DNA from: Pseudomonas sp. JUb42
GTDB taxonomy: Bacteria; Pseudomonadota; Gammaproteobacteria; Pseudomonadales; Pseudomonadaceae
Assembly: GCF_024807945.1 (NCBI RefSeq)
Contig: NZ_JANUFD010000025.1
Coordinates: 1 to 64,000, forward strand
Direction: 5' to 3'
DNA: 64,000 bases
Shown here piece by piece: positions 25,609 to 34,804 of this stretch (position 1 is the first letter of the stretch; the number at the start of each line of letters is the position of its first letter). Both the position numbers and the translations under genes were made by a program. Under the pieces are notes generated by a model. It saw only the letters and a program-made list of their open reading frames with translations. It had not been told where the DNA came from and ran no database searches.

Positions 25609-26262
25609 TTAGCTAGACGCCTCCTGACCCAGCAGAAAGCTGCCGAACGCACTGGCGGCAGGCAACCCGGTGCAGCGCATCAGACCCGGTTCGATGGCTT
25701 CGGACCCCCTGCCCCACCACAGGCTGACACCTTCACAGGCCAGGGCGGCCAGGGCGGCGTGACGCGCCTCTGGGGTGGTGACAGGAATGCGCTGCAAACC
25801 GGCGAATTGAGCAACTGGAGTGGCCGCCGTGACAGGCAAATCGGTCAAATTTTGTACAGCCTGCTCGAACGTCTCGAAAACAGTTCCCGGTTCAAGACTG
25901 CCCAGCAGCAACGCCTCGACCTGTTCAAACCAGTCATCCGCAGCACCGGCCACGTCGCTGATGGCCTGATCAGGCGTCAGCAGGCGCGCAACGGTGAGCG
26001 GGAAGTAGCGCCCGACCCGGTCGATGCTTGGCATCAGCACGCCGGTCACCGCGTCCGGTCCACAAACACCGGGGGCCAGGGCGAAGCGCCACAGCGGGCT
26101 GATCAGATAGGCATCAAGCCAGGCGCCGCCGAGTTGCTGCTGACTGGCGTGCATGCCCGACGCCAGCCAGGCATCCCAGGGCTGAATAAAACTCTGCGGC
26201 AGGCCCCGGCTGACGAAGTCGCCACGGCTGGCCAATTTGCCGTAGAAACCCGGCGTCGTCAT
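25609..26262 (-). CDS. tagF: T6SS regulator TagF
   Basis: The 217-residue protein begins TTPGFYGKLASRGDFVSRGLP and has FIQPWDAWLASGM and the W-rich pattern of TagF/ImpM (DUF2094). TagF blocks T6SS activity independently of the kinase pathway. The start overlaps the tssM stop by 4 bp. Confidence 0.92.
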   Translation of the reverse strand: MTTPGFYGKLASRGDFVSRGLPQSFIQPWDAWLASGMHASQQQLGGAWLDAYLISPLWRFALAPGVCGPDAVTGVLMPSIDRVGRYFPLTVARLLTPDQAISDVAGAADDWFEQVEALLLGSLEPGTVFETFEQAVQNLTDLPVTAATPVAQFAGLQRIPVTTPEARHAALAALACEGVSLWWGRGSEAIEPGLMRCTGLPAASAFGSFLLGQEASS

Positions 26263-29200
26263 AGCCGCTCCGGCAAGCTGAAGCCACGCAGCACGCGGCT
26301 CTTGAAGGGGTTGAAGGCGCTGTTGGCGCGCAACTCATAGGAAATGCTCGCGCTGTCGACGCGCAGACGCAGGTTGAACAGGTCCGGGCCATTGCCCGCT
26401 ACCAGTTCTGACTGATCGAGCAGGCGGAACCATGCCCATGGACCGTCCAGCGTGATGCCGGAGCGACCGTTGGCCAGTGGCGGTGTGATCGACATGCGCA
26501 CCACGCCAATGCTGCCGGGGTTAGGCCATTGCATGGCCACGGCGCGGCTCGGGCCGTGGTCATAGCTGATTTGCTGGCCGTCGAGTTCCAGCAGGAACTG
26601 TGTCACTGAAGCGTCCATGGCCACCGGCTTGAGTTCGAAACGCACCAAAGGCTGCGGGCTGCCAGGACGGAAAAAAGCATCACGAATCGCCGCCGCACGC
26701 TGGAAGGTCTGCAACACACCGGCGTTGATCCCCAGCTTCTGCGCCGCACCAGACTGCCAGCGCCAAGTGGCAGCGGTGGTATCGACGTAGGGTTGCAGGT
26801 ACTTGTTGAAGTAGCTGTCCATCACCCCCCCAACGCTGAAAAAGCGGGCGAAGTCATCGAGGGTGGCGTCCCGGTTGCTGCCCGGCGTCAGCGGATAACG
26901 GCCGCTGAGAGACTGGCGATAGACGTTGACCACATCAGTGGTCCAGGCCGCGCTCAACTGATTGCGGACCCCGCCCATCATCGTGCCGGTGGTGGAATTG
27001 ACCACCGACTTGACCAGACCCTTCACGACCGCAGGCTGGCGATCGGCATTGGTGCTGACCCGCTGCGCAGTGGCGCTGACCTGATTCTTCGCCTCACCGA
27101 GCAAGGCATCGCCGCTCGCACCCACCATGGCGCTGACCTGCACATAAAGGGCGTTCATGTCTGCCAGCAAACCATCGATGGCCGCCGGTTCGCCTTCGCC
27201 CTTGTTCACCAAGGCATTGAGTTCGGCGAAGTGCGCGGTGACTGGATCATCGCTGACCACGGGGGCGCTGTTATTGGTCGCCTGCTCCTGACCGAGCAGC
27301 GAGCCCAGACGTTGCTTGAGCTGATCGACACCGCCATCGACCTTGGCGCCCTGAGCCGCGAGAAGTTTGTCTTCCTGTTGCAGATCGGTTTCCTTGGCTA
27401 CCGCGGCCAGCAGTTTTTTCAGCGGCGAAGTCGGCCCGGAAATCACCCGCAACACGTCGGCGGCCTGGGCCACGCTGGTGATCGGCACGAAGTCGATATC
27501 GGCGAGCAAGGCATCCCACTGGCGCAGGTAATCCTGGAAATACAGGCGCCGCACATCGGCGGCGAGGCTGACCACGTTCTGCTGTTCGGCCTGATCGCGC
27601 CCCAGTACCCATTGCTCTTCGGCCAGAGTCCCGGCCTGGCTCAGGCTGGTAGCGAGGAAGGCCTGGCGGTAACCCTTGGCGGTGAAGAAACCACTGAGCG
27701 GATCGCCCAACGGCTTGCCGCTCTTGCGTGTGAATACCAGGGCGGCATCACGCCCGGCCGCTTCGCTCAGGCGAAAATCGCTGACGCCTTCCGGCAGCTT
27801 TTGCCGTTTGACCCGATCGTAGACCCGCTGTGCTACCGGCAATTGCTGCAACTGGCGGCGCAGGTCATCGATCAGGCGCGGATCCAGCCGCGCATTGGGC
27901 GGCTGTTTGTCGAACAGCGCCTGCAAGTGCGCAGTCAGGGCCTGACGCTGATCGGGCGGCAGGTCGCGCGGCAGGGTCTGATCCCAGTCGAGGGTGATCC
28001 AGGCCTTAATGAAGTCGGCGTCGTAATGCTCGCTGTCGGCCAGCATCAGGTAGGCCTTCAGGCCCTCATAGAGATAGTCGGAACTGCCGCCGCTGTGCAG
28101 CTGCTCTTCGATACGCGTCAGCAGGCGCGGGGCAAAGACGGCAATCAGCAGCTTGCGGTAGACGCTGGCCGCCTCGGCTTGAAGCATGTCGCCCTGATAC
28201 AGCCCCAGGCCTTGCGACCAGCTCGGCGGATCGCCGGCCAACTGGCGCACCGCGTTGAGCAGCGGCAGTACCGCCACTACGTCTCGCATCGCCGGGCTGA
28301 GGTTCTGCACGTTCTGCGCAAGGGGCGCGACCTTATGATCGACCTGAGCGATATACGCCTCGTTGGCCCGATAGCTGACCAGCCACAGCGTGCCGACCAC
28401 CAGTACCAGGGCAACGGTCGCGGCCAGTACGCCACGGGCAATCCATTTGCGCCGCCGCTCGACCTTGGGATCAACCCCCATCAACCCTTGCTCGGCAAAA
28501 GCCACGGCAGTGAACAGTTTCTCGATGAAGTAACTGCGACCGGTGCCGCTCTGCCGCGCCAGGTGCTGGCGGTCCAGGCTCATGCTCTGGGCCATGGCGC
28601 CGATCAGGCGGTCGATGGGACTGCCTTCCTGAGTACCGCTGGTGAAGTAGACGCCGCGCAACAGCGTGCGCTCTTCATAGGCATTGGGCTTGAATACGCC
28701 ATCGAGAAAGCTTTGCAGCGAAGCTTTCAGGGCGCCGAATTGTTGCGGGAAGCCGTAGATCAGATCGCGGCGCGCCGGGTCGCGCTCCTGTTGCAGGCGC
28801 TCCACCAGTCGCTCGTTGAGGCGTTGCTCGAGGGCGTCGAACTCGCGCATGAAATCTGCCAGGGGCCCAGCAGCGCTCTTGTCGTCGTCCAGGGCAAAGG
28901 TCATGCCCCAGACCTGGGCGCGTTCCTCTTTGCTCAGGGCGTCGTAGAACTCCATGAAGCCCGGCACCAGATCGAGCTTGGTGAGCATCACGTAGATCGG
29001 GAAGCGTACGCCCAACTGGGTGTGCAGTTCCTGAATCCGCGCGCGGATCGCTGCGGCGTGGGCAGCGCGTTCGGCATCAGTGCCGAGCAGCAGGTCCGAC
29101 AGACTGATGGCGATAAAGGCGCCATCGATAGGGCGGCGTGCACGCTGGGTTTTCAGCAGATCGAGAAAGCCCAGCCAGGCGGCCTTGTCGACCTGGGCGT

Positions 29201-29762
29201 GGCTGTCCTGGGTGGTATAGCGCCCGGCGGTGTCGAGCAGCACGGCTTCGTCGGTGAACCACCAGTCGCAGTTACGCGTACCGCCTACGCCACGAATCGC
29301 CCCGGCGCCCATTTGCGCCGCCAGCGGAAAGTGCAGGCCGGAATTGACCAGTGCCGTGGTCTTGCCCGAACCCGGCGGGCCGATGATCACGTACCACGGC
29401 AACTCGTACAGATTGCGTTTGGTATCGCCGCCCAGACGCGCCTTTTTCAGCAGGGCCAGGGCTTCGTCCATGCGCTGGCGCAGGGTTGCCAGCTCTTCGG
29501 CGGTGGCGACGCTGGCAGGGTCCGGGGCGGTTTCGGCCGCCAGCCCTTCGAGGACTTTATTGGCATGGCGACGCGCCTGGATCAGCCGGAATACCCGGTA
29601 GCCGATCCAGATCGCGAACAACAGGATAATCAGCGCCCAGCGCCGCCCTTCCGGCACCAGCGCGCTCAGCAGCGGGCCGAGAAACCAGATGATCAGGCTC
29701 AGGGCAATCAGGCCCAGTACGGGGATGACCCAGCGAATGACAAAACCGAAAAACGCCTTCAC
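26259..29762 (-). CDS. tssM: T6SS inner-membrane protein TssM (IcmF)
   Basis: The 1167-residue protein has two N-terminal helices (about 10-55), a cytoplasmic NTPase-like domain with Walker A GPPGSGKTT (near 130), a third helix near 445-465, and a large periplasmic part ending in the IcmF C-terminal beta domain. TssM spans the envelope and contacts the lipoprotein TssJ and the TssL protein. The length is normal for the family. It overlaps tssL by 4 bp. Confidence 0.95.
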   Translation of the reverse strand: MKAFFGFVIRWVIPVLGLIALSLIIWFLGPLLSALVPEGRRWALIILLFAIWIGYRVFRLIQARRHANKVLEGLAAETAPDPASVATAEELATLRQRMDEALALLKKARLGGDTKRNLYELPWYVIIGPPGSGKTTALVNSGLHFPLAAQMGAGAIRGVGGTRNCDWWFTDEAVLLDTAGRYTTQDSHAQVDKAAWLGFLDLLKTQRARRPIDGAFIAISLSDLLLGTDAERAAHAAAIRARIQELHTQLGVRFPIYVMLTKLDLVPGFMEFYDALSKEERAQVWGMTFALDDDKSAAGPLADFMREFDALEQRLNERLVERLQQERDPARRDLIYGFPQQFGALKASLQSFLDGVFKPNAYEERTLLRGVYFTSGTQEGSPIDRLIGAMAQSMSLDRQHLARQSGTGRSYFIEKLFTAVAFAEQGLMGVDPKVERRRKWIARGVLAATVALVLVVGTLWLVSYRANEAYIAQVDHKVAPLAQNVQNLSPAMRDVVAVLPLLNAVRQLAGDPPSWSQGLGLYQGDMLQAEAASVYRKLLIAVFAPRLLTRIEEQLHSGGSSDYLYEGLKAYLMLADSEHYDADFIKAWITLDWDQTLPRDLPPDQRQALTAHLQALFDKQPPNARLDPRLIDDLRRQLQQLPVAQRVYDRVKRQKLPEGVSDFRLSEAAGRDAALVFTRKSGKPLGDPLSGFFTAKGYRQAFLATSLSQAGTLAEEQWVLGRDQAEQQNVVSLAADVRRLYFQDYLRQWDALLADIDFVPITSVAQAADVLRVISGPTSPLKKLLAAVAKETDLQQEDKLLAAQGAKVDGGVDQLKQRLGSLLGQEQATNNSAPVVSDDPVTAHFAELNALVNKGEGEPAAIDGLLADMNALYVQVSAMVGASGDALLGEAKNQVSATAQRVSTNADRQPAVVKGLVKSVVNSTTGTMMGGVRNQLSAAWTTDVVNVYRQSLSGRYPLTPGSNRDATLDDFARFFSVGGVMDSYFNKYLQPYVDTTAATWRWQSGAAQKLGINAGVLQTFQRAAAIRDAFFRPGSPQPLVRFELKPVAMDASVTQFLLELDGQQISYDHGPSRAVAMQWPNPGSIGVVRMSITPPLANGRSGITLDGPWAWFRLLDQSELVAGNGPDLFNLRLRVDSASISYELRANSAFNPFKSRVLRGFSLPERL

Positions 29763-31081
29763 TCGACCCCCTCCGCCAATACAGTGATTTCAACCCGACG
29801 ATTCTTCGCCCGGCCCTCGGCCGTCGCGTTGGACGCCAGCGGCTCGGTGTCGCTGCGCCCTTCAGCCGTGAAGCGCTGGGGCTGGCCGGTTTTCGCCGCC
29901 AGAATTTGCAGGACCTGTTCGGCACGGGCCTGGGACAGCGCCCAGTTGGACGGGAAGCGGATCGTGGCAATGGGGCGGTTGTCGCTATGGCCGGTGACCC
30001 GCACCGAGCCCTTGACCTTGCGGATGGCATCGGCGATGCGCAGCATCAATGGCTGGAAGTCATCGACGATATTGGCGCTGCCGGAGGAGAACAGTTCGTC
30101 GCCGCGAATGGTCACGATGGAGCGGTCCACGGCGTCTTCCACCGCGACCTTATTGGCCTTGATGTCTTCGGCAAGGAAACCGGCCAGACGCGGCCGCTCG
30201 ACAACCTTGGGCTGGATGGCCGGACGGTCGATGGTCTGCACCGGGATTTCGCCCAGGGCATGGATATTCTTGAACACCGGCTCGGCATCGGCCGCCAGCA
30301 GCATGCGCAGGCCGACCAACAGCATCAGCAACAGGGCCAGACCAATCGCCAGGCCGACCCAGGGCGGCATGAATTGGGTCAGGCGGTCACGGGCCAGGGT
30401 CAGGCCGCGCCAGTGCGGCGACAGCTCGCGTTCGTGTTCGCCACGAGCGGTGCGGATCGCCGCAGCGGTGCGCTCACGCAGGGTCTCCAGATGGCTACGA
30501 CCATTGTTCATGACCCGATAACGGCCCTCGAACCCCAGGCAGATGCACAGGTATAACAGCTCCATCAGATACAGGCGCTCGCGCGGGCTTTGCAGGCAGT
30601 GCTCGAGCAACTGAAAGACTTTCTCACCGCCCCAGGACTCGTTGTGCACGGTGATCAGCAGGCTCTGTTTGCCCCACTCACTGGCGCTGCCCCATGGCGT
30701 ACTCAGCACGGCTTCATCGAGGGCGGTGCAGAGAACGTAACGCGCCAGCAACACGTCGTTACGCACAATGCCTGCCGCTTCGGCGCGCTCTTCGAACTGG
30801 CGCAGGTACGCCAGCAGTTGCGCGCGCAAGCTGGCCGGGGCCGGATGGGCGATGGTGTTGCGCAGGCGCGTGAGCAAGGCCAGCAAAGGCCCGGCCGCGT
30901 TTTCCAGAGGGTTGAGACCCTGGCCCTGGCCGGTCGCCAGAGGTGCGGCGGCCACCGTCGGCGGCGCCTGTTCCGGGCGTTCGCCAGCAGGCTGCGGCCC
31001 ACGACCACCAGGGCGCGGCATGAATTGGGTACGGTCGCCGCCAGAGGCGAACGGGTTCGACGGATCGTCGTTGGGACTCAT
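29759..31081 (-). CDS. tssL: T6SS membrane protein TssL with C-terminal OmpA-like domain
   Basis: The 440-residue protein has a proline-rich start, a DotU/IcmH cytoplasmic domain (about 55-255), one membrane helix near 265-285 and an OmpA-like peptidoglycan-binding domain (about 315-440; GHSDNRPIA, LSQARAEQV). It forms the trans-envelope complex with TssM and TssJ. The peptidoglycan domain fused to TssL is the arrangement of the P. aeruginosa H1 system. Confidence 0.94.
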   Translation of the reverse strand: MSPNDDPSNPFASGGDRTQFMPRPGGRGPQPAGERPEQAPPTVAAAPLATGQGQGLNPLENAAGPLLALLTRLRNTIAHPAPASLRAQLLAYLRQFEERAEAAGIVRNDVLLARYVLCTALDEAVLSTPWGSASEWGKQSLLITVHNESWGGEKVFQLLEHCLQSPRERLYLMELLYLCICLGFEGRYRVMNNGRSHLETLRERTAAAIRTARGEHERELSPHWRGLTLARDRLTQFMPPWVGLAIGLALLLMLLVGLRMLLAADAEPVFKNIHALGEIPVQTIDRPAIQPKVVERPRLAGFLAEDIKANKVAVEDAVDRSIVTIRGDELFSSGSANIVDDFQPLMLRIADAIRKVKGSVRVTGHSDNRPIATIRFPSNWALSQARAEQVLQILAAKTGQPQRFTAEGRSDTEPLASNATAEGRAKNRRVEITVLAEGVE

Positions 31082-31087
31082 CGCGGC

Positions 31088-32422
31088 TTATCCTCGAATC
31101 GCCCAGAAGGCCATGTTCAACCCCGGGAATTCACCCGCGACGTGGAAAGCGAAACCGCCGGACTGCTGCAGGTTCTGCCATTGCTCGCTGCCGCGATCCA
31201 GCTCGAAGTAAGTGGAACCGGCATGGAACGGAATCTGCCGTGGCGCCACCGGCAACGGTATGAGACCGATGCCCGGCAGTTGCAGGTTGACCATGTCGCG
31301 GATGTGCTCGACCGAGCCGACTTTGCTCTGCTGGCCGAAGCGCCCACGCAGGGTTTCGCCGGGCATGTCGGCGCGCACCACAAGGATGAAACTGGCGCTC
31401 TCCAGCAGGCTGCGGTCGGCGAGCATGCCGACGCGGATATTGAAGGCCTTCTCCAGCAGCGGGATCGGCGTCGCCTTGCTGTCGATCACCATCGCCAAGG
31501 CTTCGCGCAGCGCCTGCATCACCGGGGTGAAGCTGACGATCAGGTCGTCGTGCTGATAACGCGGAAATTCCAGCGGGCGGCGCCCGTCGCGAGAGAAGGT
31601 GGCGAACTCACCGGCCAGGCTGACCAGCTCGCTGTAGAAGCGCTCCGGGTGCAGTGGCGTGAGCTGATTCAAGTGGCTGATCAGCGGCTGCGCGCGGTTG
31701 ACCAGTTGCAGCAACATGAAGTCGGCAATTTCCGAAGCACCACCCGCTCCCGATGCAACTACGCGTCCGGCCAGGGCTTCGCCACGCTGATGCAGCAAGC
31801 CCAGCAGTTCGCTGCGAAAGGCCGTCAGGCTCTGGCTGGCGCTGACATCCAGCAGCGGCGGGATATAGCGATCATCGAGGATCAGTGCGCGGTCGGCGCG
31901 CTTTTCCTTGATCCGCACCACGCCAACGCTGGCGTAATCGCTGAGGCCGTCCTGCGCGGTGAGCAGGCGCAAGGCCCGCGCGCCAATGGCAACCGGCGCG
32001 CGGTTTTCAAACGGCGCGTTGTCGTCACGGACTTCGCGAACCTGGCTGACGTAGCGCGCGGCGCCAAATTCCTCGCCTTCATCGACCGTATCCCTTGCCC
32101 CGGCACGCTTGAGCGGCAGAGCCAGATAGACCAGGCCATCGCGCAGGCTGTCATCGATGCTCAACGGGCTGGGCGCCAGATCGTCCTGAGGGATGTTGAA
32201 CGGTGTGCCGTCCGGCAACAGGCCCCGCGCCGATACGATCGCCAGTTTGCCCTGGGCCAGCAGGCCCTGATCCAGCGACAACTCGGAAAAGCCCCAGGCC
32301 CCCGCCGACAGCGGACGGCTGCGTGCGTCGATGAGGTTTTCCAGATAACGGTCGTGCTGCTGGAAGTGCTGCGTTCCGATGAACATGCCTTCCGACCAGA
32401 CCACGCGATTGTTCCAGGACAT
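31088..32422 (-). CDS. tssK: T6SS baseplate protein TssK
   Basis: The 444-residue protein begins MSWNNRVVWSEGMFIGTQHFQQHDRY, the typical TssK/ImpJ start, and keeps LVYLALP and LPGIGLIPLPVAPRQIPFHAGSTYFELDR near the C-terminus. TssK trimers link the baseplate to the membrane complex. It lies 7 bp before tssL. Confidence 0.95.
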   Translation of the reverse strand: MSWNNRVVWSEGMFIGTQHFQQHDRYLENLIDARSRPLSAGAWGFSELSLDQGLLAQGKLAIVSARGLLPDGTPFNIPQDDLAPSPLSIDDSLRDGLVYLALPLKRAGARDTVDEGEEFGAARYVSQVREVRDDNAPFENRAPVAIGARALRLLTAQDGLSDYASVGVVRIKEKRADRALILDDRYIPPLLDVSASQSLTAFRSELLGLLHQRGEALAGRVVASGAGGASEIADFMLLQLVNRAQPLISHLNQLTPLHPERFYSELVSLAGEFATFSRDGRRPLEFPRYQHDDLIVSFTPVMQALREALAMVIDSKATPIPLLEKAFNIRVGMLADRSLLESASFILVVRADMPGETLRGRFGQQSKVGSVEHIRDMVNLQLPGIGLIPLPVAPRQIPFHAGSTYFELDRGSEQWQNLQQSGGFAFHVAGEFPGLNMAFWAIRG

Positions 32423-32437
32423 GACTTCTCCGTGTGC

Positions 32438-32932
32438 CTATTGGGCGGGGGTTGGGGTGCTTTGCAGGGCGCGCACATCAAGGCTGATCGTGTATTCGGT
32501 GCTTTGGCGCGGCAGCACGCTGATGACCGTGCGCCAGCGCGCCTGATCGATCTCGCGATAGCTCACCACCAGCCCCAGTTGCCGCGTCGCCGCAGTCAGG
32601 GTGCGGCGGATATCCAGGCTCTGGCCGGGGCGTACCAGCACTTCGTCCTGATCGACCAGGTCAACGCCGAGGGTCGCCTGGGCGCGTTCAGCCAAAGCGA
32701 AGTAGTCAGCACGGGTGAAAGTGGCGCTGTTCTTGAGTTCATACAGACGCACCCGCACGGGCGCGGCCTGACCGTCAGCACCAGGGTTGAGCCCGGCCAC
32801 CGCCTGAAAATGCAGGGTAATGGTGGCGCTGTCCGGCTCTGCAGGCGGCGGCGCTTGTACAGCAGGTTTGTCCTTGCCACAGGCGCTCAGCAGCACGGCC
32901 AGCAGCGCTGAAAAGAAAACACGTTGAATCAT
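32438..32932 (-). CDS. tssJ: T6SS outer-membrane lipoprotein TssJ
   Basis: The ATG at 32932 gives a 164-residue lipoprotein that begins MIQRVFFSALLAVLLSAC, with the lipobox Cys at position 18. GAGG stands ten bases before this ATG; the frame can be extended to a TTG at 32974, but that has no good ribosome site and would spoil the signal peptide. The mature part is a beta sandwich of the TssJ/SciN family (VRVRLYELKNSATFTRADYFAL). TssJ anchors TssM to the outer membrane. Confidence 0.93.
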   Translation of the reverse strand: MIQRVFFSALLAVLLSACGKDKPAVQAPPPAEPDSATITLHFQAVAGLNPGADGQAAPVRVRLYELKNSATFTRADYFALAERAQATLGVDLVDQDEVLVRPGQSLDIRRTLTAATRQLGLVVSYREIDQARWRTVISVLPRQSTEYTISLDVRALQSTPTPAQ

Positions 32933-32970
32933 CCTGAGCCTCAATGGCATGTCGAAACGGTCCTGGGGGG

Positions 32971-34413
32971 TCAAGTGCGGCGCAGCCGGGCACTGTGTTC
33001 TTCGTAGGCTCGGCTGAATTCACGACCGAACAGGTCCTGGAAATCGTCCTCGGCCTCACTGGAAATCTGCGAATACAACGCGGTGAATTGCTGCCAGTAC
33101 TGGGCCTGACGCGAGCCACCGAACAGGTTAGACAGGCCGCCAGGCTTGCCCATGCGCGTCTCCAGCGCCGCAGGTTCGAAGCGCTTGAGCAGGTGTTTGA
33201 TGGCCGCCTCGACCCCGGCCATCACCGCCAATTGGTGGGCGCGCAAGTCGTCGAAGCTGTCCTTGATCGCCAGGTCCGGGGCCATGAACGCCTGATTGCT
33301 GTGGCGCAGCAGCAACAGCAGCGCCTCGTCGGCATTGGGGGCGAACTTCAGCGGGTTGTTTTCCACGGGACGGATCAAGGTCTGCTGCATGCGGAACTCG
33401 CCCTTGAGGCTGCTGCGGGCACGCAGGACGTCGATCAGCCCCTCGACCATCAGCCGGTAACTGCGGCCGATGGCTTCCATCTGCGCTTCGGCCTGGGCGT
33501 GATCGATGCGCAACTGATCGAGCCCGGCGCCGCGCAGGAAGGCTTGCAGCAACTCAGGGCGCAAGGCTTCGGCCGGTTGTGCAGCGGGCGGTACAGGCGG
33601 CGCAGCAATCGGCGGTTCCGAGGGCGTCACTACTGGCGGCGCAGGCGGTGTTGCAGGCGGGAAAACCACCTGCTCGACGCTCGGCGGCGCCATTACCAAT
33701 GGCTCCACGGGCGCAACTGGCTTGGACAGATCAACCGATGGCGCGGGCAGGTCGGACAGCAGGTCCCAGTCATCCGGGATCAGCATCGGCGCAGCCGGCG
33801 GTGGCGTGGCTACAGGAGGTGCAGCGACCGGCGCGGGAACGAACGGCGCAGGCGGACGAAAATCATGCTGTTGGGCCGGTACATGGTCCGGCTGGGTCGC
33901 TGGCGGCACCACGGAAGGCGTCAGAAAATCGAACAGGTCGGGCATCGTCGCGTTGGCCGATCCGCCCTGAAAATGCGCGGTAGTTGGAATCACCGGCGGC
34001 GCTGCGACTGGCGTGCTCGCGCGGCCCATCAGCGCCTCGAAACTGTTGGCATTATCGCCACTGGAAAGCACCGGATCGTACACTTGCAGCGTGAAGTCGA
34101 TACGCGCCTGGATTTCGTATTCGCCAATACGGATAACTTCCCCATCCTGCAAGGGTTCGCTGTTACCGCGACGCAGGCGGATACCCGCATGTAATAGCTC
34201 AACGCCATTAGTGCTGGTGTCGGTCAGATAGTAACGGCCATCTTTATATTGGATAACGCAATGTTTAGCGGAAACTAAGCGCTCAGGGTCGGGCAACACC
34301 CAGTCATTTTCTTGACTGCGGCCAATTGCCATCACGCCGTTATCCATTGATTTCTCTGGACATTGCCCGGGCGTGATCTTGTGATAACTAGTGATAGTCA
34401 AACACAGCGCCAT
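32971..34413 (-). CDS. fha1: T6SS forkhead-associated protein Fha1
   Basis: The 480-residue protein has an N-terminal FHA domain (about 25-100) with GRSQENDWVLPD, SAKHC and TSTNG, which binds phosphothreonine. A long Pro/Ala-rich linker follows (about 140-275), then a TagC/ImpI C-terminal helical domain. PpkA phosphorylates Fha1 in P. aeruginosa and this switches on secretion. It is the first gene of the minus-strand operon; AAGGAGG precedes the ATG. Confidence 0.93.
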   Translation of the reverse strand: MALCLTITSYHKITPGQCPEKSMDNGVMAIGRSQENDWVLPDPERLVSAKHCVIQYKDGRYYLTDTSTNGVELLHAGIRLRRGNSEPLQDGEVIRIGEYEIQARIDFTLQVYDPVLSSGDNANSFEALMGRASTPVAAPPVIPTTAHFQGGSANATMPDLFDFLTPSVVPPATQPDHVPAQQHDFRPPAPFVPAPVAAPPVATPPPAAPMLIPDDWDLLSDLPAPSVDLSKPVAPVEPLVMAPPSVEQVVFPPATPPAPPVVTPSEPPIAAPPVPPAAQPAEALRPELLQAFLRGAGLDQLRIDHAQAEAQMEAIGRSYRLMVEGLIDVLRARSSLKGEFRMQQTLIRPVENNPLKFAPNADEALLLLLRHSNQAFMAPDLAIKDSFDDLRAHQLAVMAGVEAAIKHLLKRFEPAALETRMGKPGGLSNLFGGSRQAQYWQQFTALYSQISSEAEDDFQDLFGREFSRAYEEHSARLRRT

Positions 34414-34804
34414 TGCGCCTCCTTGCTTACATTGCGCGTGGTCTACAGGGCAGAGATATCACACTGTCCAGACCTGGCGTCCGTTTACATAAACGCCACT
34501 TAAACAGATGGTTTTCCCAGCCAACTGGCTGAAAATGCGCGGATTTAACCACACTTATGCGAAATTCATACAGGCAGTGACCGGTCGGTCGTGCAACCTG
34601 TTAGCTGCGTCACAACTGTTACGCGGGCCGAGAGCTTACCTTGACAAGGCTCAACGCCTAAAACAAAAATGCCCGACCCTTTTATATTCGTGATGCCACA
34701 CTGACATCAATTAAAAATATTGGTTCAACACCGATAATAAATTTCCCATGTGAACTTTAACCGGTATTAACTGACCAACCCGCAGGCTGATAAGGAGATC
34801 TGAG
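34414..34804. promoter_or_regulatory. Divergent promoter region between fha1 and tssA
   Basis: This AT-rich 390-bp gap separates the two T6SS operons and must hold both promoters. On the minus strand TTGCAC, about 18 bases, then TATGAA is a possible fha1 promoter (34563-34600). I found no clear plus-strand promoter. Both flanking ribosome sites carry an AAGGA core, which could also be an RsmA target. Confidence 0.5.

Noticed and set aside
26793..30521. Very long plus-strand open frame (1242 codons) and similar ones at 21825-24902, 1871-3295 and 3282-4928
   Set aside because: They run antisense to tssM/tssL, ppkA, gabT and gabD. GC-rich codon bias makes stops rare on the other strand; the sequences lack domains, ribosome sites and gene-like composition.
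34641..34688. TTGACA followed by TATATT as a tssA promoter
   Set aside because: The spacing of about 36 bp is far from the 16-18 bp needed by a sigma-70 promoter.
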